A stretch of 64,000 nt of DNA from Acidovorax temperans (GTDB lineage Bacteria > Pseudomonadota > Gammaproteobacteria > Burkholderiales > Burkholderiaceae_C): NCBI RefSeq assembly GCF_006716905.1, contig NZ_VFPV01000002.1:772501-836500 (forward strand), read 5' to 3'. Under the pieces are notes generated by a model. The model ran no database searches. It saw only the letters and a list, made by a program, of their open reading frames with translations, and was not told the DNA's origin. How positions within the stretch are numbered: position 1 is the stretch's first letter; the number at the start of each line of letters is the position of its first letter. Shown here in pieces: positions 63,170 to 64,000 of this stretch. The position numbers and the translations under genes are program-made.

Positions 63170-63976
63170 ATGACCACTTCCACCCAGACTACGAACGTTC
63201 CGCTGGTCATGCAGGCCAAGGGTCTGGTCAAGCGCTACGGCCAAGTCACCGCACTCGATGGCGCCGACTTTGAGCTGCGCGCGGGCGAAATCCTGGCCGT
63301 GATCGGTGACAACGGTGCGGGCAAATCCAGCCTCATCAAGGCGCTGTCCGGCGCCACCGTGCCGGACGAAGGCGAGATCCTGCTCGACGGCCAGCGCATC
63401 CAGTTCAAGAGCCCCATCGAGGCGCGCCGTGCGGGCATCGAAACCGTGTACCAGGACCTGGCCGTGGCCCCCGCGATGACCATTGCCGAGAACCTGTTCC
63501 TGGGCCGCGAGCTGCGTCGCCCGGGCCTCTTGGGCACTGCACTGCGCATGCTCGACAAAAAGAAAATGCTCGAAGAAAGCGTGGCCCGCATGGCCGAGCT
63601 GAAGGTGGGCATCCGCTCCATGACGCAGGCGGTGGAGACCCTGTCGGGCGGCCAGCGCCAGTGCGTGGCCGTGGCGCGTGCAGCAGCGTTTGCGCGCCAC
63701 GTGGTCATCATGGACGAGCCCACTGCCGCCCTGGGTGTGAAGGAGGGCAACATGGTGCTGGAGCTCATCCGCCGCGTGCGCGACAAGGGCCTGCCCGTCA
63801 TCCTCATCAGCCACAACATGCCCCATGTGTTCGAGATTGCCGACCGCATCCACATCGCCCGCCTGGGCAAACGCGCTGCGGTGGTCAACCCGAAAAAAAT
63901 CAGCATGAGCGACACCGTGGCGGTGATGACGGGGGCCATGGCCGCGTCCGATCTGCCCGCCGAATGCCTTGCCTGA
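63170..63976 (+). CDS. frcA: Sugar ABC transporter ATP-binding protein (fructose type)
   Basis: A 268-residue single-domain ABC ATPase. Walker A GDNGAGKSS (Lys52), signature LSGGQRQCVAVARA, Walker B VVIMDEPTAALG and the switch His in LISHNMPHV are all present. It has one ATPase domain, as in FrcA, unlike the two-domain RbsA. ATG 63170 was chosen with AAGGAG at 63154-63159; a TTG at 63164 is the alternative. Last gene fully in the window. Confidence 0.93.
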   Translation: MTTSTQTTNVPLVMQAKGLVKRYGQVTALDGADFELRAGEILAVIGDNGAGKSSLIKALSGATVPDEGEILLDGQRIQFKSPIEARRAGIETVYQDLAVAPAMTIAENLFLGRELRRPGLLGTALRMLDKKKMLEESVARMAELKVGIRSMTQAVETLSGGQRQCVAVARAAAFARHVVIMDEPTAALGVKEGNMVLELIRRVRDKGLPVILISHNMPHVFEIADRIHIARLGKRAAVVNPKKISMSDTVAVMTGAMAASDLPAECLA

Positions 63977-63985
63977 AACGCCCCC

Positions 63986-64000
63986 ATGCTGAAGAACATT
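63986..64000 (+). CDS. Start of a further gene, cut by the window edge
   Basis: ATG at 63986 begins MLKNI, 10 nt after frcA. Only five codons are visible, so neither identity nor even reality can be judged; its position suggests another member of the sugar operon. Confidence 0.3.

Overview
The window is high-GC DNA from a Betaproteobacterium of the family Comamonadaceae, most like Acidovorax and its relatives. The evidence is the rRNA sequence style, the porin, Bug-type and ActP/DUF485 proteins, the LiuR-controlled leucine pathway, and a short dispersed repeat that I associate with this family. The family is an inference; I would not name a species.

Layout. 1-3480: end of an rRNA operon (spacer, 23S, 5S, terminator). 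3.5-32.2 kb: a leucine/isovalerate catabolic region. It holds liuR, a thioesterase, isovaleryl-CoA dehydrogenase, carbonic anhydrase, aceK, a thiolase, an SDR, a second acyl-CoA dehydrogenase, an AMP-binding acyl-CoA synthetase, liuB, liuC, liuD and liuE. Together these take isovaleryl-CoA through 3-methylcrotonyl-CoA, methylglutaconyl-CoA and HMG-CoA to acetoacetate and acetyl-CoA. AceK controls entry to the glyoxylate shunt, which suits growth on acetyl-CoA. The region is split by an IS630 element, an IS200/IS605 element that breaks an alpha/beta hydrolase, and an IS110 (IS1111-group) element. 32.2-36.8 kb: small conserved genes, a cNMP/CBS/DUF294 protein and an IS5/IS903-type element. 36.9-39.3 kb: a porin gene cut in two by a second IS1111-group element. 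39.8-45.5 kb: acetate symporter ActP with DUF485, an MHS-type MFS carrier, a small membrane protein and a branched-chain amino-acid-type binding protein. 45.8-51.7 kb: a double-length UvrA. 52.6-55.9 kb: a citrulline hydrolase/ornithine cyclodeaminase pair with a divergent Lrp regulator. 55.9-57.2 kb: an IS5-type element. 57.3-64 kb: a Bug binding protein, a NYN-LOTUS protein, and a fructose-type ABC transporter (binding protein, permease, ATPase) divergent from a PfkB kinase.

The most unusual signal is not a gene. A roughly 65-bp imperfect palindromic repeat (core TAGCTGCTTGCGCTT, then AAGCGCTAGAGGC) occurs at least nine times. Five copies lie between genes or at gene ends. Four lie inside reading frames that they leave open: at the junction of the two UvrA halves, at a second UvrA linker, in a LiuB linker, and as the N-terminus of a DUF1289 protein. 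Copies at gene ends also supply the start codon of a HAD phosphatase and the last residues and stop of the citrulline hydrolase. A second, G/C-run palindrome family is inserted in frame in LiuD and UvrA. This resembles the in-frame palindromic elements known from Rickettsia.

Other points of note: a three-level nest (IS630 inside an ISL3-like MITE inside a repeat copy), paired IS1111-group elements whose conserved 3' non-coding ends should encode bridge RNAs, a 26-bp perfect LiuR palindrome, and a duplicated liuD start forming a 40-codon leader ORF.
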